The notes under the pieces are model-generated. The model was not told the origin of the DNA. It ran no database searches and worked only from the letters and a program-made list of their open reading frames with translations. 64,000 nucleotides of DNA from Moraxellaceae bacterium. GTDB taxonomy: Bacteria > Pseudomonadota > Gammaproteobacteria > Pseudomonadales > Moraxellaceae. How positions within the stretch are numbered: position 1 is the stretch's first letter; the number at the start of each line of letters is the position of its first letter. Position numbers and translations under genes: made by a program. The stretch lies in assembly GCA_030646295.1 (NCBI GenBank), contig JAUSND010000003.1:186001-250000 (forward strand), written 5' to 3'. This document shows positions 17,815-27,519 of this stretch, piece by piece.

Positions 17815-19083
17815 GTGACAACACAAACCGATTCACGCTTTGATCAGGATCCTACCGGTTGGGATCCTGCGACCTATGTAGTCCCTGCTGCCGAAGGCAA
17901 GATGCGCTTTGCTGATCTCAATCTGCCGCGTGCAGTCCTTCATGCAATTGCCGATCAGGGCTTCCAGTACTGCACGCCGATCCAGCAGCGTGTCCTCAAG
18001 TTCACCATGGCAGGCCATGATGCAATTGGTCGTGCCCAGACGGGTACCGGCAAGACGGCGGCTTTTCTGCTGACCATTCTCACTGATCTGCTGAAAAACC
18101 CGCCCGATGAAGAGCGTTACACCGGTGAGCCACGTGCCCTGATCCTGGCGCCAACCCGCGAGCTGGCCATGCAGATTGCCAAGGATGCAGCTGCATTGTC
18201 CAAGTACACCGGGCTCAAGGTGGTGACGGTGCTGGGCGGGATGGATTATGACAAGCAGCGCAAGCAGCTGACGGAAGACTTTGTCGATATCCTGGTGGCC
18301 ACGCCTGGCCGGCTGCTCGATTTTGCCGGCAAGCAGGATGTGTATCTGGATCGCGTGGAAACACTGGTCATTGATGAAGCCGATCGCATGCTGGACATGG
18401 GCTTCATTCCGGATGTGAAGCGTATCGTGCGCATGACGCCGCCAAAGGTGTCGCGTCAGACGCTGTTGTTCTCGGCCACATTCACCCGCGATGTGCTGAA
18501 CCTGTCCGAACAGTGGACGTGCAGTGCCGTGAAGGTGGAAATCGAACCGGAAAAGGGCACCACGGATCTTGTCGAGCAGCTGGTGTACATCACGACGGCC
18601 GAAGACAAGTACAAGCTTCTCTACAACCTGATCACCAGGCAGAACATGGAGCGGGTGATGGTGTTTGCCAATCGCCGCGACCAGACGCGCAAGCTGACGG
18701 ACATGTTGCGGGATCACCGTATTTCCTGCGCCATGCTGTCCGGCGAAGTGCCGCAGGACAAGCGCGTCAAGACGCTGGAAAACTTCCGCGAAGGCAAGAT
18801 CAAGGTACTGGTGGCGACGGACGTTGCGGGTCGTGGCATCCATGTTGATAACGTCAGTCACGTGGTGAATTTCACGCTGCCGGAACAGACGGATGATTAT
18901 GTGCACCGCATCGGGCGTACCGGCCGTGCTGGTGCCAGCGGTACCAGCATCAGTTTTGCGTGCGAAGATGATGCGTTCCTGATTCCCAAGCTGGAAGAGG
19001 CCATCGGTCGCAAGCTGCCGAGCAAGTATCCTGAAGAGGAGTTGCTGGCAGATATTCCGTCCATGCGGGGAGAGCGGGCTTGA
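17815..19083 (+). CDS. rhlB: DEAD-box ATP-dependent RNA helicase, RhlB-like
   Basis: This 422-aa helicase unwinds RNA. RhlB works with the degradosome in related bacteria. Motifs in order: Q motif (about 35-65), AQTGTGKT (Walker A), [19 protein letters not shown] ([13 protein letters not shown]), SATF, and in the second lobe [17 protein letters not shown] and [10 protein letters not shown]. The start is GTG at 17815. It lacks a long basic C-terminal tail, which favours RhlB over RhlE or SrmB; the symbol is less certain than the family. The stop overlaps glpE by 4 bp. Confidence 0.88.
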   Translation: MTTQTDSRFDQDPTGWDPATYVVPAAEGKMRFADLNLPRAVLHAIADQGFQYCTPIQQRVLKFTMAGHDAIGRAQTGTGKTAAFLLTILTDLLKNPPDEERYTGEPRALILAPTRELAMQIAKDAAALSKYTGLKVVTVLGGMDYDKQRKQLTEDFVDILVATPGRLLDFAGKQDVYLDRVETLVIDEADRMLDMGFIPDVKRIVRMTPPKVSRQTLLFSATFTRDVLNLSEQWTCSAVKVEIEPEKGTTDLVEQLVYITTAEDKYKLLYNLITRQNMERVMVFANRRDQTRKLTDMLRDHRISCAMLSGEVPQDKRVKTLENFREGKIKVLVATDVAGRGIHVDNVSHVVNFTLPEQTDDYVHRIGRTGRAGASGTSISFACEDDAFLIPKLEEAIGRKLPSKYPEEELLADIPSMRGERA

Positions 19084-19391
19084 GCTGGCAGCGAATTTCA
19101 CCGGTAGACGCTGCGGCCCTGATTGCTGAGCGGTCACCTGTGCTGGTGGATGTCAGGGATGCGGGTTCTTATCAGGCCGGCCGTATTCCCGGGGCGGTTT
19201 TTCTGGATAACCAGTCGGTGGCCGGCTTTATCGAGAATACCGACAAGGCGACCCCGGTGCTGGTTTACTGCTATCACGGCAACTCCAGCCAGGGTGCCAG
19301 TGCCTGGCTTAGCGAGAAGGGCTTTGCCGAAGTTTACAGCCTGGATGGCGGCTTTGAGGTCTGGCGCTGGAATTACCCGGTCGAGACTTGA
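19080..19391 (+). CDS. glpE: Thiosulfate sulfurtransferase GlpE (single-domain rhodanese)
   Basis: GlpE (103 aa) transfers sulfane sulfur from thiosulfate to thiol acceptors. The active-site loop is CYHGNSSQ with catalytic Cys64, nearly the same as E. coli Glp[17 protein letters not shown] and [10 protein letters not shown] are the other rhodanese signatures. The start is a TTG that overlaps the stop of the helicase (TTGA), so it depends on translational coupling. A strong terminator follows. Confidence 0.93.
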   Translation: MSWQRISPVDAAALIAERSPVLVDVRDAGSYQAGRIPGAVFLDNQSVAGFIENTDKATPVLVYCYHGNSSQGASAWLSEKGFAEVYSLDGGFEVWRWNYPVET

Positions 19392-19430
19392 TTGCCTGTC
19401 GTCAGGTGACTGTTTTTCCTGAGAAAAATG

Positions 19431-19462
19431 AAAAGGCCCGAACCAGTGTTCGGGCCTTTTTG
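19431..19462. terminator. Rho-independent terminator after glpE
   Basis: A perfect 13-bp stem (AAAAGGCCCGAAC / GTTCGGGCCTTTT) with a 4-nt loop and T run. Confidence 0.93.
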
Positions 19463-19575
19463 TTGTGCGGGTGCTACGACCAAGGTCTAGATTTGCGAAT
19501 GTAGGCCTTGGTGCATGATGGCCATGTTAGCTGTGTCGGTACTACGCCGGCAGCAAGGCATGACAGGAGCGCATC

Positions 19576-19899
19576 ATGAGTCAGACACCCATCGACTGGG
19601 AGGCCATAGAGGCCGACCCTCGTTTTCAGAATCTGCACCGACGCAAAAGCCGTTTTCTCTGGAGCCTGATGGCTTTTTCCCTCGCCTATTATTTCCTGCT
19701 GCCACTGGGCGCAGTGTTTACTCCCGAACTTTTCCGCCAGAAGGTATGGGGACCGATGAATGTCGGTTTGCTGTTTGCCTTGTCCGAGTTTGTGGTGGCC
19801 TGGGGCGTTGCGATAATTTATTCGCGTCGTGCCAATCGTGAGTTTGATGTTCTGGCGGCTGAAATTGTTGCCTCCGTTGGAGGTCCACGTCATGTCTAG
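19576..19899 (+). CDS. yjcH: DUF485 family small membrane protein (YjcH-like)
   Basis: This 107-aa protein has two transmembrane helices (about 29-50 and 62-83). It matches the DUF485 family, whose genes sit just before the acetate permease gene in E. coli (acs-yjcH-actP) and many other genomes. Typical segments are DPRFQNLHRRKSRF and YSRRANREFD. It overlaps the actP start by 8 bp, so the two are probably translated together. Its exact role in acetate uptake is not known. Confidence 0.92.
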   Translation: MSQTPIDWEAIEADPRFQNLHRRKSRFLWSLMAFSLAYYFLLPLGAVFTPELFRQKVWGPMNVGLLFALSEFVVAWGVAIIYSRRANREFDVLAAEIVASVGGPRHV

Positions 19900-21784
19900 G
19901 ATTCTTCTCGGATTGCTGGCGCTGCTGCCAGGCCTGTCATTGGCGGAGGATGCGGGGGCCGTTGCCCCGCAGTACCGCTTCCTGACATTTCTGGTGTTTG
20001 GCGCCATTATTGCGATGACGATGTATGTCACCTTTCGTGCGGCCAAGCGCGTGCATTCTGCCTCTGACTTCTACACGGCAGGCGGTGGAATTTCCGGCTT
20101 GCAGAACGGCTGGGCAATTGCAGGTGACTACCTGTCAGCTGCTTCTTTTCTCGGTATTGCCGGCCTGATTTCGCTCTACGGCTATGACGGGTTCATGTAT
20201 TCGGTAGGCTTTCTCATGGCCTATATCACCGTGCTGTTGGTGATTGCTGAGCCATGCCGGAACATTGGCAAGTACACGCTGGCAGATATCCTTTCCTTCC
20301 GTAACGATCCCAAGAAAACCCGTGTGGCCGGTGCCCTGTCCGTGATCACGGTGTCGACCATCTACCTGACTGCCCAGATGGTGGGTGGCGGTGTACTGGT
20401 CAAGACGCTGATCGGTATCGATTACGAAGTGTCGGTGATTGTGGTTGGCATCCTGATGCTGGCCTATGTGTTGTTTGGCGGCATGGTGGCGACCACGTGG
20501 GTACAGATCATCAAGGCGGTCTTGCTGGTGACGGCATCACTGGTTCTGGTGGCGCTGGTGTGGGCACCTTATGGTTTCTCGTTGCCCGCATTCCTCACGG
20601 CAGCGATTTCCGATCCCAAGGTGCTGGCACAAACCGCCAAGCTGATTGGTGATCCTGCTGCTGCCATGACCACGAGTGAGCTGGGTCAGCGTTTCCTTGA
20701 GCCAGGCCTGTACATGAAGGATCCGCTTGACCAGATATCCCTCGGGTTTGCGCTGGTGCTGGGTACTGCCGGTCTGCCACACATCCTGATGCGTTTCTTC
20801 ACCGTGCCAACAGCACAGGAAGCCCGCAAGTCGGTGATCTGGGCTATGGGTATCATCGGTGGTTTCTATGTGCTGACCCTGTTCCTGGGTCTGGGTGCTG
20901 CAATCAATGTGGGTGCCCCTGACATTGCTGCTGTCGACAAGGGCGGCAACATGGCAGCGCCATTGCTGGCCCAGTATCTGGGTGGTGGTGCAGATTCGAT
21001 GCTGGGTAACCTGTTCCTGGCGTTTGTGGCAGCCGTTGCGTTTGCCACCATCGTGGCCGTGGTTGCCGGTCTGGTACTGGCATCCGCCAGCGCCATGGCA
21101 CATGACATCTATGTGGGTGTGATTCGTGAAGACCATGTGACTCCGGAAGAGCAGGTGAAGGCCGCACGTATTGCCACCGTGGTGGTGGGTGCCATTGCCA
21201 TTGCCATCGGTATTGCTGCCAAGGGGCAGAACGTGGCGCACCTTGTCGGTCTGGCCTTTGCCGTGGCTGCCAGCGCCAATCTGCCCTGCATCGTGCTGAC
21301 CCTGTACTGGCGCAAGTGCAATACCGGCGGGATTATCGCCGGCATGGTGGTCGGCACGTTGACGGCCATTACGCTGGTGATGGTGTCGCCCAACATGACC
21401 TATCCCCTCAAGGTGAAGGCAGAGGCGGAAAAAGCCATTGCCGCCGCACCGGCCAAGCGTGCCGAGCTTGATGTAAAGCTGGCGGGTCTCACTGTGCCTG
21501 CCGAGCAGGCCAAGGTTCAGAAGGCGATTGCCAAGCTGGAGCGGGATGTGAAAAAAGCCGAGGATGATCTGGTCAAGAACGCCGGCAAGACAACCTCGAT
21601 GGTGGGACTCACCGAGCCGCTGATCAAGCTCAAGAATCCTGGCATCATCTCGATTCCACTCGGCTTCCTCGCCGTGTTCCTGGGGTCGCTGCTCTGGCGA
21701 GGCGACGACCGCTCCCTGCGTTTGTGGAAGGAGCTGTATGTCCGTCAGAACACGGGTATCGGCGCAGGCAAGGCCAGTCACTAG
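19892..21784 (+). CDS. actP: Cation/acetate symporter with an extra C-terminal helical insert
   Basis: ActP (630 aa) is a sodium:solute symporter for acetate and related short acids. A signal-like first helix is followed by about 13 transmembrane helices. Key segments include RVHSASDFYTAGGGISGLQNGWAIAGDYLSAASFLG (given here only as a family signature split around residues 55-90). E. coli ActP is about 549 aa; the surplus is a Lys/Ala/Glu-rich stretch at about residues 505-580 (for example QKAIAKLERDVKKAEDDLVK), likely a coiled coil between the last helices. ATG 19892 is chosen over 19829 because it gives a proper signal segment. Confidence 0.93.
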   Translation: MSRILLGLLALLPGLSLAEDAGAVAPQYRFLTFLVFGAIIAMTMYVTFRAAKRVHSASDFYTAGGGISGLQNGWAIAGDYLSAASFLGIAGLISLYGYDGFMYSVGFLMAYITVLLVIAEPCRNIGKYTLADILSFRNDPKKTRVAGALSVITVSTIYLTAQMVGGGVLVKTLIGIDYEVSVIVVGILMLAYVLFGGMVATTWVQIIKAVLLVTASLVLVALVWAPYGFSLPAFLTAAISDPKVLAQTAKLIGDPAAAMTTSELGQRFLEPGLYMKDPLDQISLGFALVLGTAGLPHILMRFFTVPTAQEARKSVIWAMGIIGGFYVLTLFLGLGAAINVGAPDIAAVDKGGNMAAPLLAQYLGGGADSMLGNLFLAFVAAVAFATIVAVVAGLVLASASAMAHDIYVGVIREDHVTPEEQVKAARIATVVVGAIAIAIGIAAKGQNVAHLVGLAFAVAASANLPCIVLTLYWRKCNTGGIIAGMVVGTLTAITLVMVSPNMTYPLKVKAEAEKAIAAAPAKRAELDVKLAGLTVPAEQAKVQKAIAKLERDVKKAEDDLVKNAGKTTSMVGLTEPLIKLKNPGIISIPLGFLAVFLGSLLWRGDDRSLRLWKELYVRQNTGIGAGKASH

Positions 21785-21801
21785 ACCCGGCAGCAAGCAT
21801 G

Positions 21802-21829
21802 AAAAGGTCGCCTTCGGGCGGCCTTTTTT
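21802..21829. terminator. Rho-independent terminator after actP
   Basis: The stem AAAAGGTCGCC / GGCGGCCTTTT (11 bp, one G-U pair) with a TTCG loop and T run separates actP from acs. The two therefore appear to be separate transcripts. Confidence 0.92.
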
Positions 21830-21973
21830 GTGGAGCTGTCATGGCTGGTTGCAAAGATGTTCACGACAGCCATATCAAGGTGGTTGTCATCAGGCGGGGT
21901 CTGCCGCATTCTTGCCTTCGCACATGTGACAGGTCAGTCACACGGAAAAAACAATACGGCAGGAGGACATGCC

Positions 21974-23944
21974 ATGAGTTCCATTGATTCCATTCTTGTC
22001 GAAACCCGCGTGTTTCCGCCCAGCGATACATTTCGTGAGCGGGCTGTTGTGTCCGGGATGGACGCCTATCGTGCCCTGTGTGCAGAGGCAGAGTCCGACT
22101 ATGAAGGGTTCTGGGCACGTCAGGCACGCGAGCAGCTCAGCTGGCATCGTCCCTTCACGCAAACGCTTGATGAGAGCAATGCGCCGTTTTACCGCTGGTT
22201 CCATGATGGCCAGCTTAATGTTTCGTACAACTGTATTGATCGGCACCTGCCGTTGCTGGCACACAAGATTGCACTCATCTTCGAATCCGATAACGGCACT
22301 GTGCGTCGTGTGACCTATGCCGAGTTGTCGCGCATGGTGGGTCAGTTTGCCAATGGACTGAAGTCACTGGGCGTGAACAAGGGTGATCGTGTCATTGTCT
22401 ATATGCCGATGAGCATCGAGGCTGTGGTGGCCATGCAGGCCTGTGCGCGAATTGGTGCGATTCACTCGGTTGTCTTTGGCGGTTTCTCTGCCAAGAGCAT
22501 CAATGAACGCATTATCGATGCAGGTGCCAAGCTGGTAATTACCGCCAATGCCGGTATCCGGGGCGGCAAGGTTGTTCCGCTCAAGACCACTACCGATGAA
22601 GCCATTGCGCTGGGCGGCTGCGATTCGCTGGAGCGGGTGGTCGTTTATCAGCGTGCAGCAGAGCAGGATGCGCCCGTTTCATGGCAGAAGGGCCGTGACA
22701 TCTGGTGGCACGATCTGGTGAAGGGCAAGCCGGAGTATTGTGAGCCGACATGGGTCGGTGCAGACGATCCCCTTTTCATTCTTTACACATCCGGATCTAC
22801 CGGAAAGCCGAAGGGCGTGCAGCATTCGAGTGCCGGGTATCTGCTCGGCGCCATCAACTCGATGCGCTGGGTGTTTGATTTCAAGCCGGATGACATCTTC
22901 TGGTGCACGGCCGATGTGGGCTGGATTACCGGCCACAGTTATGTGGCCTATGGTCCGTTGGCCCTGGGTGGTACCCAGGTGATTTTTGAAGGCGTACCCA
23001 CTTATCCGGATGCCGGACGTTTCTGGCAGATGATCGAGCGCCATCGCGTCACTACGTTCTATACCGCACCGACGGCAATTCGTTCCCTGATCAAGCTGGG
23101 GGGCGATTTGCCGGCACAGTTCGATCTGTCATCACTGCGCCTGCTGGGCACAGTGGGTGAGCCGATCAATCCGGAAGCCTGGATGTGGTATCACGAACAG
23201 GTGGGTGGAGGTCGTTGCCCGATTGTGGATACCTGGTGGCAGACCGAAACCGGCTCGCACATGATTGCGCCGCTGCCGGGTGCTGTGCCCACCAAGCCGG
23301 GCTCCTGCACGCTGCCGCTGCCCGGCATCATGGCAGACATTGTGGATGAGGCCGGGATGCCGGTGGAAAACGGTGGCGGCTTTCTGGTGATCAAGCGCCC
23401 CTTCCCGTCACAGGTGCGCACGCTGTGGGGAGACCCCGATCGTTTTGTGAAGTCGTATTTTCCTGACGAGTACCAGGGCCGCTATTACCTTGCAGGAGAC
23501 TCTGCGCACCGTGATGCCGATGGTTATTTCTGGATCATGGGGCGCATTGATGATGTGCTGAATGTTTCCGGGCATCGTTTGGGGACCATGGAAATAGAAT
23601 CTGCACTGGTGGCCAATCCGCAAGTGGCAGAGGCTGCGGTTGTCGGTCGTCCTGATGCCCTCAAGGGGGAAGCAATCGTGGCCTTTGTGGTACTGAAGGG
23701 CGCGCGGCCGACCGGGGATGAAAAGAAGCGGATTGTGGCGGAGTTGCGCGACTGGGTGGCCAACCAGATTGGTGCCATCGCGAAGCCGGAGGACATACGG
23801 TTCGGGGATAACCTGCCCAAGACACGTTCCGGCAAGATCATGCGCCGCTTGTTACGCTCCATTGCCAAGGGTGAACAGATTACCCAGGATACCTCCACAC
23901 TGGAAAATCCTGCAATCTTGCAGCAGTTGCAGGAAAGTGTCTGA
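21974..23944 (+). CDS. acs: Acetyl-CoA synthetase
   Basis: Acs (656 aa) activates acetate to acetyl-CoA through acetyl-AMP. Motifs of the adenylate-forming family are clear: [14 protein letters not shown] (P-loop-like), [12 protein letters not shown]-type [21 protein letters not shown] and the C-terminal TRSGKIMRR with Lys621, the lysine that is acetylated in this family. The ATG at 21974 with GGAGG before it matches the usual length. The long upstream in-frame extension to 21830 runs through the actP terminator and is not used. It works with ActP and the DUF485 protein in acetate scavenging. Confidence 0.97.
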   Translation: MSSIDSILVETRVFPPSDTFRERAVVSGMDAYRALCAEAESDYEGFWARQAREQLSWHRPFTQTLDESNAPFYRWFHDGQLNVSYNCIDRHLPLLAHKIALIFESDNGTVRRVTYAELSRMVGQFANGLKSLGVNKGDRVIVYMPMSIEAVVAMQACARIGAIHSVVFGGFSAKSINERIIDAGAKLVITANAGIRGGKVVPLKTTTDEAIALGGCDSLERVVVYQRAAEQDAPVSWQKGRDIWWHDLVKGKPEYCEPTWVGADDPLFILYTSGSTGKPKGVQHSSAGYLLGAINSMRWVFDFKPDDIFWCTADVGWITGHSYVAYGPLALGGTQVIFEGVPTYPDAGRFWQMIERHRVTTFYTAPTAIRSLIKLGGDLPAQFDLSSLRLLGTVGEPINPEAWMWYHEQVGGGRCPIVDTWWQTETGSHMIAPLPGAVPTKPGSCTLPLPGIMADIVDEAGMPVENGGGFLVIKRPFPSQVRTLWGDPDRFVKSYFPDEYQGRYYLAGDSAHRDADGYFWIMGRIDDVLNVSGHRLGTMEIESALVANPQVAEAAVVGRPDALKGEAIVAFVVLKGARPTGDEKKRIVAELRDWVANQIGAIAKPEDIRFGDNLPKTRSGKIMRRLLRSIAKGEQITQDTSTLENPAILQQLQESV

Positions 23945-23962
23945 GTTGTTTTAACCGGCAAT

Positions 23963-23994
23963 AAAAAAGGGCTGCAAATCTGCAGCCCTTTTTT
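23963..23994. terminator. Bidirectional terminator between acs and the convergent gene
   Basis: A perfect 14-bp stem (AAAAAAGGGCTGCA / TGCAGCCCTTTTTT) with a 4-nt loop. A and T runs on both sides serve acs (plus) and the minus-strand unit ending at 24010. Confidence 0.94.
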
Positions 23995-24009
23995 ATTCTG
24001 AGGGAGGAA

Positions 24010-24747
24010 TCAGTCGTTGGTGTAATACAGGAACTGGTGCCCCAGCGGCTCAGGTAAATACAGGTGACGCAAGTCCATGTAATCCGCGAGTGTCATGAAC
24101 TCGGGCTCCTGCAGGTGATTGATCGCCCAGTTGATAAGCTGGTGTTGCAAGCCCCGTCCAATGGCAGCGCCACCCTGAATCATTTTTTCGGTAAAGAAAC
24201 CGAATCCCATCAGCCGGATGGACTTCAGGTAAATCTCCTCCAGCATCAGGTCACCCAGCTCACTCAGCTGATGACTGATGGCGCGACGTTCCTCGCGCCA
24301 GTAGCCATCGCGAATGCGACGGGTGGATTCAAGCCTGCGTTCATGCAGGTCGTCCGGTACTTCGTAGCCGATCATGGCACGAAGCCCGTCATCGGTCGGC
24401 AGCGTGATGGAGAGCGAGCGGATATGACGTGCTGCAAGCTCCATCTGCTCGCGATCCAGTTTGGGAACAATCTGCTTCGACAACTTGTTGATCGTGGCCG
24501 ATAGCGTATGCATCGTGGACTGTACGAACTGCTCGGCGGAGCCGGTGATTCCCATGGCATGAATCCCGTCCAGAACAAAAGCCTGGGCGGATTCGGACTC
24601 AAAACGGGAAATCACCTCAATGAGGGCATCGTGCTGGCGCCAGTTGCCGTGTTCCACTTCCCAAACCAGCTTTTCACCGACAAGGCGAAGTTCCTTGCTG
24701 GCTTCAAAGGCGGCGTAATGGCCTGCATGATTGTCCTGATTGTGCAC
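24010..24747 (-). CDS. Uncharacterised protein encoded after two acyl-CoA dehydrogenase genes
   Basis: I do not recognise this 245-aa protein. It is soluble and appears mostly helical, with no signal peptide, membrane segment or cysteine-rich motif. Notable stretches are RRIRDGYWREERRAISHQL (about 141-159), LGDLMLEEIYLKSIRLMGFG and a Tyr-rich C-terminus (LGHQFLYYTND). It lies 13 bp downstream of the acyl-CoA dehydrogenase gene at 24761 on the same strand. It is therefore probably part of the same operon, and a role in fatty-acid or acyl-CoA metabolism is a guess from context only. Confidence 0.8.
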   Translation of the reverse strand: MHNQDNHAGHYAAFEASKELRLVGEKLVWEVEHGNWRQHDALIEVISRFESESAQAFVLDGIHAMGITGSAEQFVQSTMHTLSATINKLSKQIVPKLDREQMELAARHIRSLSITLPTDDGLRAMIGYEVPDDLHERRLESTRRIRDGYWREERRAISHQLSELGDLMLEEIYLKSIRLMGFGFFTEKMIQGGAAIGRGLQHQLINWAINHLQEPEFMTLADYMDLRHLYLPEPLGHQFLYYTND

Positions 24748-24760
24748 GTCCGCTTTCCTT

Positions 24761-25963
24761 TTACTTCAGTTCGCTGGAGCTCTTGCCCAGCAGGCGTCGG
24801 GCAATGATGAGTTGCTGGATCTGCTGGGTACCCTCAAAGATATCCAGGATTTTAGAGTCTCGCGCCCATTTTTCCAGCAGTTCATCTTCACCATAGCCAA
24901 TGGAGGCGCAAAGTTCGACGCATTTCAGCGTGATTTCATTGCCAACGCGGCCGGCCTTGGCCTTGGCAATGGAGGCTTCCTTCGAGTTTGGCTGTTTGTT
25001 GTCGGCCATCCACGCGGCTTTCACCGTGAGAAGGTAGGCAGACTCCCATTCGGCCTCCATGCGCGCGACCGTGGCAGCGACATGAGACGCATTGAGCAGT
25101 GGGGTGCGGTAATCCGGGTCAAGATAGTCCTTCAGCAGTTCCTTGGTGCGCTCAAGCGATGCCTTGGCGCAGCCAACCGCCATCGCGGCGACCAGAGGAC
25201 GAGTGTTGTCGAAGGTTTCCATGACGCCGGCAAAACCCTTGGCAACATCAATTTCCGGGTTGCCGAGCAGGTTGGCGGCTGGTACACGGCAGTCCTCAAA
25301 GACGAATGCAGCGGTATCCGAGGCCTTGATGCCCAGCTTGTGTTCAAGGCGTGCCAGCGTCATGCCGGGCGTACCCTTTTCCACCACGAAGGACTTGATC
25401 GCGGCACGGCCCAGATTCTTGTCGAGTGTGGCCCAGACCACGACACAGTCGGCGCGGTCGCCGGAGGTGACAAAAATCTTTTCACCATTAAGGATGTAGT
25501 GGTCGCCATCCTTTGTCGCCGTGGTACGGATGGCGGCGGAATCAGAGCCGCAGCCGGGCTCTGTGATGGCCATGGCCGCCCACTTGCCCTTGAAACGTTC
25601 AAGTTGTTCGTCGTTGGCAACGGCAGCGATGGCGGAGTTGCCAAGGCCCTGGCGCGGCATGGTCAGCAGCAGGCCGGTATCACCATAGCAAAGTTCAATG
25701 GCACCGAGTGCCGTGGACATGTTCGAGCCGTTGCGTACGCCACTTTCCTGCTTGGCGCCACGCTTGCCGGCGGTAGCGGCGCCAGCGGCCTCTGGCGAGC
25801 CCTCGTTCATGCCGTCGAGCAGAGAGGCAAGCATGTCGAGTTCTTTCGGGTAAGCGTGCTCAGCCTTGTCGTACTTGCGTGAGATCGGGCGGAAGAAGTT
25901 CACCGCGACTTCATGGGCCTGACCGACCAGCATGCTGAATTTTTTGGGTGTTTCCAGATACAT
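24761..25963 (-). CDS. Acyl-CoA dehydrogenase (catalytic Glu present)
   Basis: A 400-aa FAD-dependent acyl-CoA dehydrogenase that would introduce the alpha-beta double bond in fatty acyl-CoA oxidation. MAITEPGCGSDSAAIRTTA and the Gly-rich FAD region are in place. The C-terminal motif IFEGTQQIQ carries Glu377, in the position of the catalytic base of medium-chain enzymes. The N-terminal helical part contains an Ala/Gly-rich insert (about 55-75). It is second in a minus-strand unit of two acyl-CoA dehydrogenases and one unknown protein. Chain-length specificity cannot be told. Confidence 0.93.
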   Translation of the reverse strand: MYLETPKKFSMLVGQAHEVAVNFFRPISRKYDKAEHAYPKELDMLASLLDGMNEGSPEAAGAATAGKRGAKQESGVRNGSNMSTALGAIELCYGDTGLLLTMPRQGLGNSAIAAVANDEQLERFKGKWAAMAITEPGCGSDSAAIRTTATKDGDHYILNGEKIFVTSGDRADCVVVWATLDKNLGRAAIKSFVVEKGTPGMTLARLEHKLGIKASDTAAFVFEDCRVPAANLLGNPEIDVAKGFAGVMETFDNTRPLVAAMAVGCAKASLERTKELLKDYLDPDYRTPLLNASHVAATVARMEAEWESAYLLTVKAAWMADNKQPNSKEASIAKAKAGRVGNEITLKCVELCASIGYGEDELLEKWARDSKILDIFEGTQQIQQLIIARRLLGKSSSELK

Positions 25964-26016
25964 GATTCATTCCTCGGATTCTGTTGTGGCTGTCTTTCGC
26001 CTGGGAAGAGGCGCTA

Positions 26017-27312
26017 TCAGAGATGCAGGCCGCCCTGCATGACACCCACGGCACGAAGGTCACGGTACCAGCGCTCGACCGGGTGCTCTTTCGTAAAGCC
26101 GTGGCCGCCCAGCAACTGCACGCCATCGGTACCGATCTTCATGGCTTTTTCCGTGCACAGCAGTCGGGCGAGATAGGCTTCGCGATGGAATGGCTTGCCG
26201 GCTTCGGCCAGCGCCGCCGCACGCCAGACCATGATGCGCATTGCATCCAGTTCAATCGCGATGTCGGCGACGATGAAGGCTACGCCCTGGCGATGTGAAA
26301 TCGGTTCGCCAAAGGCGACACGGTCATTGCAGTAGGGGATCACGTAATCGAGCACGGCTTGTGAGGTGCCAACCGCCAGCGCGCACCATGCCAGCGATGC
26401 CAGGTCGAGAAAGGTGATGTAATCAAAATCATCGCCACCCAGCTTGTCGGCGACCACATTGTTCAGTCGCATTTTCACTGTCTGTGCTGCCTTGAGCCCC
26501 ATGCCTTCGTCTTCACGGAAACTCAGACCATCACTCCCGCCGCGTACAATGAACACGGCCGGCTTGCCATCCAGCATGGCGGCGACCAGCAACAGTTCAG
26601 CCTCGGCGCCTAGCAGGACCAGACTCTTTTCGCCGTTCAATACATAGTCATCGCCCTGACGCAGCGCAGTTGTCGACATGACCGAGGGATTGAACAGGGG
26701 CTCGCTTTCCGTCACGGCAATCGCTGCCAATGGCGGTACTTCTTCGGCAAATGCGGGCAGCAGGGTTTCCTGCTGAAGCTTTGTGCCCCAGCGGGTGAGG
26801 GCGTTGGCGACGCCCATGGGGGCCAGAATGGTGGCGGCCAGCGTAAAGTCACCGTGGCCAAGGTCTTCAGCGGTCAGCATGTTGGTTACAACAGACTGTT
26901 CTGCCGCCATGCCGCCGAGTGCTTCGGGGACTGCGTAGAAATTCAGGCCAAGTTCCAGTGCCTGGCTACGGATGTTCTCCGGCAGTGTGACGTCATGGTC
27001 GGCACCGTGGGCGGCAGGACGCAGTACGTCGCGGGCAAAACGCTGCAGCGTTTCGCGCATCATCTGCTGTTCTTCGGTCAGCGACAGATCAAACAGGCCC
27101 TTGCTGGCGGCCGGCAGGCGTTGCGCCTTGTCCAGTGACGGCCCCTTGCTGAACTGGCGGGAGGCAACCCCCATCAGCTTGAAGCCGGTCTTGCTGCCGG
27201 AATACAGCAGCCTTTCTACCGGCTTGCGTACGCCGAAACGGTCAGGCCAGTCACTCTGGGCAAACCGGCTCAGCATGCCCAGACCCATACCTTGTATTTG
27301 ATTCGCGTTCAT
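26017..27312 (-). CDS. Acyl-CoA dehydrogenase homologue lacking the usual catalytic Glu
   Basis: This 431-aa protein has an extra N-terminal stretch of about 75 residues and then an acyl-CoA dehydrogenase fold (LTEEQQMMRETLQRFARDVLRP, GGHGFTKEHPVERWYRDLR). At the C-terminus the usual YEGT motif reads VMQGG, so the catalytic Glu is replaced by Gln426, and the protein ends six residues later (LHL), without the normal final helix. The central FAD/substrate segment (AIAVTESEPLFNPSVMSTTA) is also divergent. It is the first gene of the unit and may form a heteromer with the intact enzyme next door, as known for some mycobacterial FadE pairs (inference). Confidence 0.87.
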   Translation of the reverse strand: MNANQIQGMGLGMLSRFAQSDWPDRFGVRKPVERLLYSGSKTGFKLMGVASRQFSKGPSLDKAQRLPAASKGLFDLSLTEEQQMMRETLQRFARDVLRPAAHGADHDVTLPENIRSQALELGLNFYAVPEALGGMAAEQSVVTNMLTAEDLGHGDFTLAATILAPMGVANALTRWGTKLQQETLLPAFAEEVPPLAAIAVTESEPLFNPSVMSTTALRQGDDYVLNGEKSLVLLGAEAELLLVAAMLDGKPAVFIVRGGSDGLSFREDEGMGLKAAQTVKMRLNNVVADKLGGDDFDYITFLDLASLAWCALAVGTSQAVLDYVIPYCNDRVAFGEPISHRQGVAFIVADIAIELDAMRIMVWRAAALAEAGKPFHREAYLARLLCTEKAMKIGTDGVQLLGGHGFTKEHPVERWYRDLRAVGVMQGGLHL

Positions 27313-27390
27313 TCATGACTCCAGAACAAGATGTCGCACAGTAGCGACGCCAGGATGAGCTGATGATGCACGAGGAATGACGGAGTGTAT

Positions 27391-27425
27391 TGACCGTTAT
27401 GCCGCATCATGCGGCACGATGGTCA
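27391..27425. promoter_or_regulatory. Palindrome upstream of the acyl-CoA dehydrogenase unit
   Basis: A perfect 7-bp inverted repeat around one base (GCCGCAT C ATGCGGC, 27401-27415) is flanked by TGACC and GGTCA arms (27391-27395, 27421-27425). It lies in the 207-bp gap between barA (ending at 27520) and the acyl-CoA dehydrogenase start at 27312. No T run follows on the minus strand, so an operator is as likely as a terminator. Confidence 0.4.
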
Positions 27426-27519
27426 GTCAATCGGTACAGCCGGTAGGCGGGGGATGTTGATGCCGGCTCATCGGAACAGTATGGCGGGAGCGTTCGAGCG
27501 GGACCCTGTTGTCCGCACG

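Noticed and set aside
21830-21973. N-terminal extension of acs
   Set aside because: It starts at the end of the actP terminator and is absent from the known length of Acs; ATG 21974 with GGAGG is preferred.
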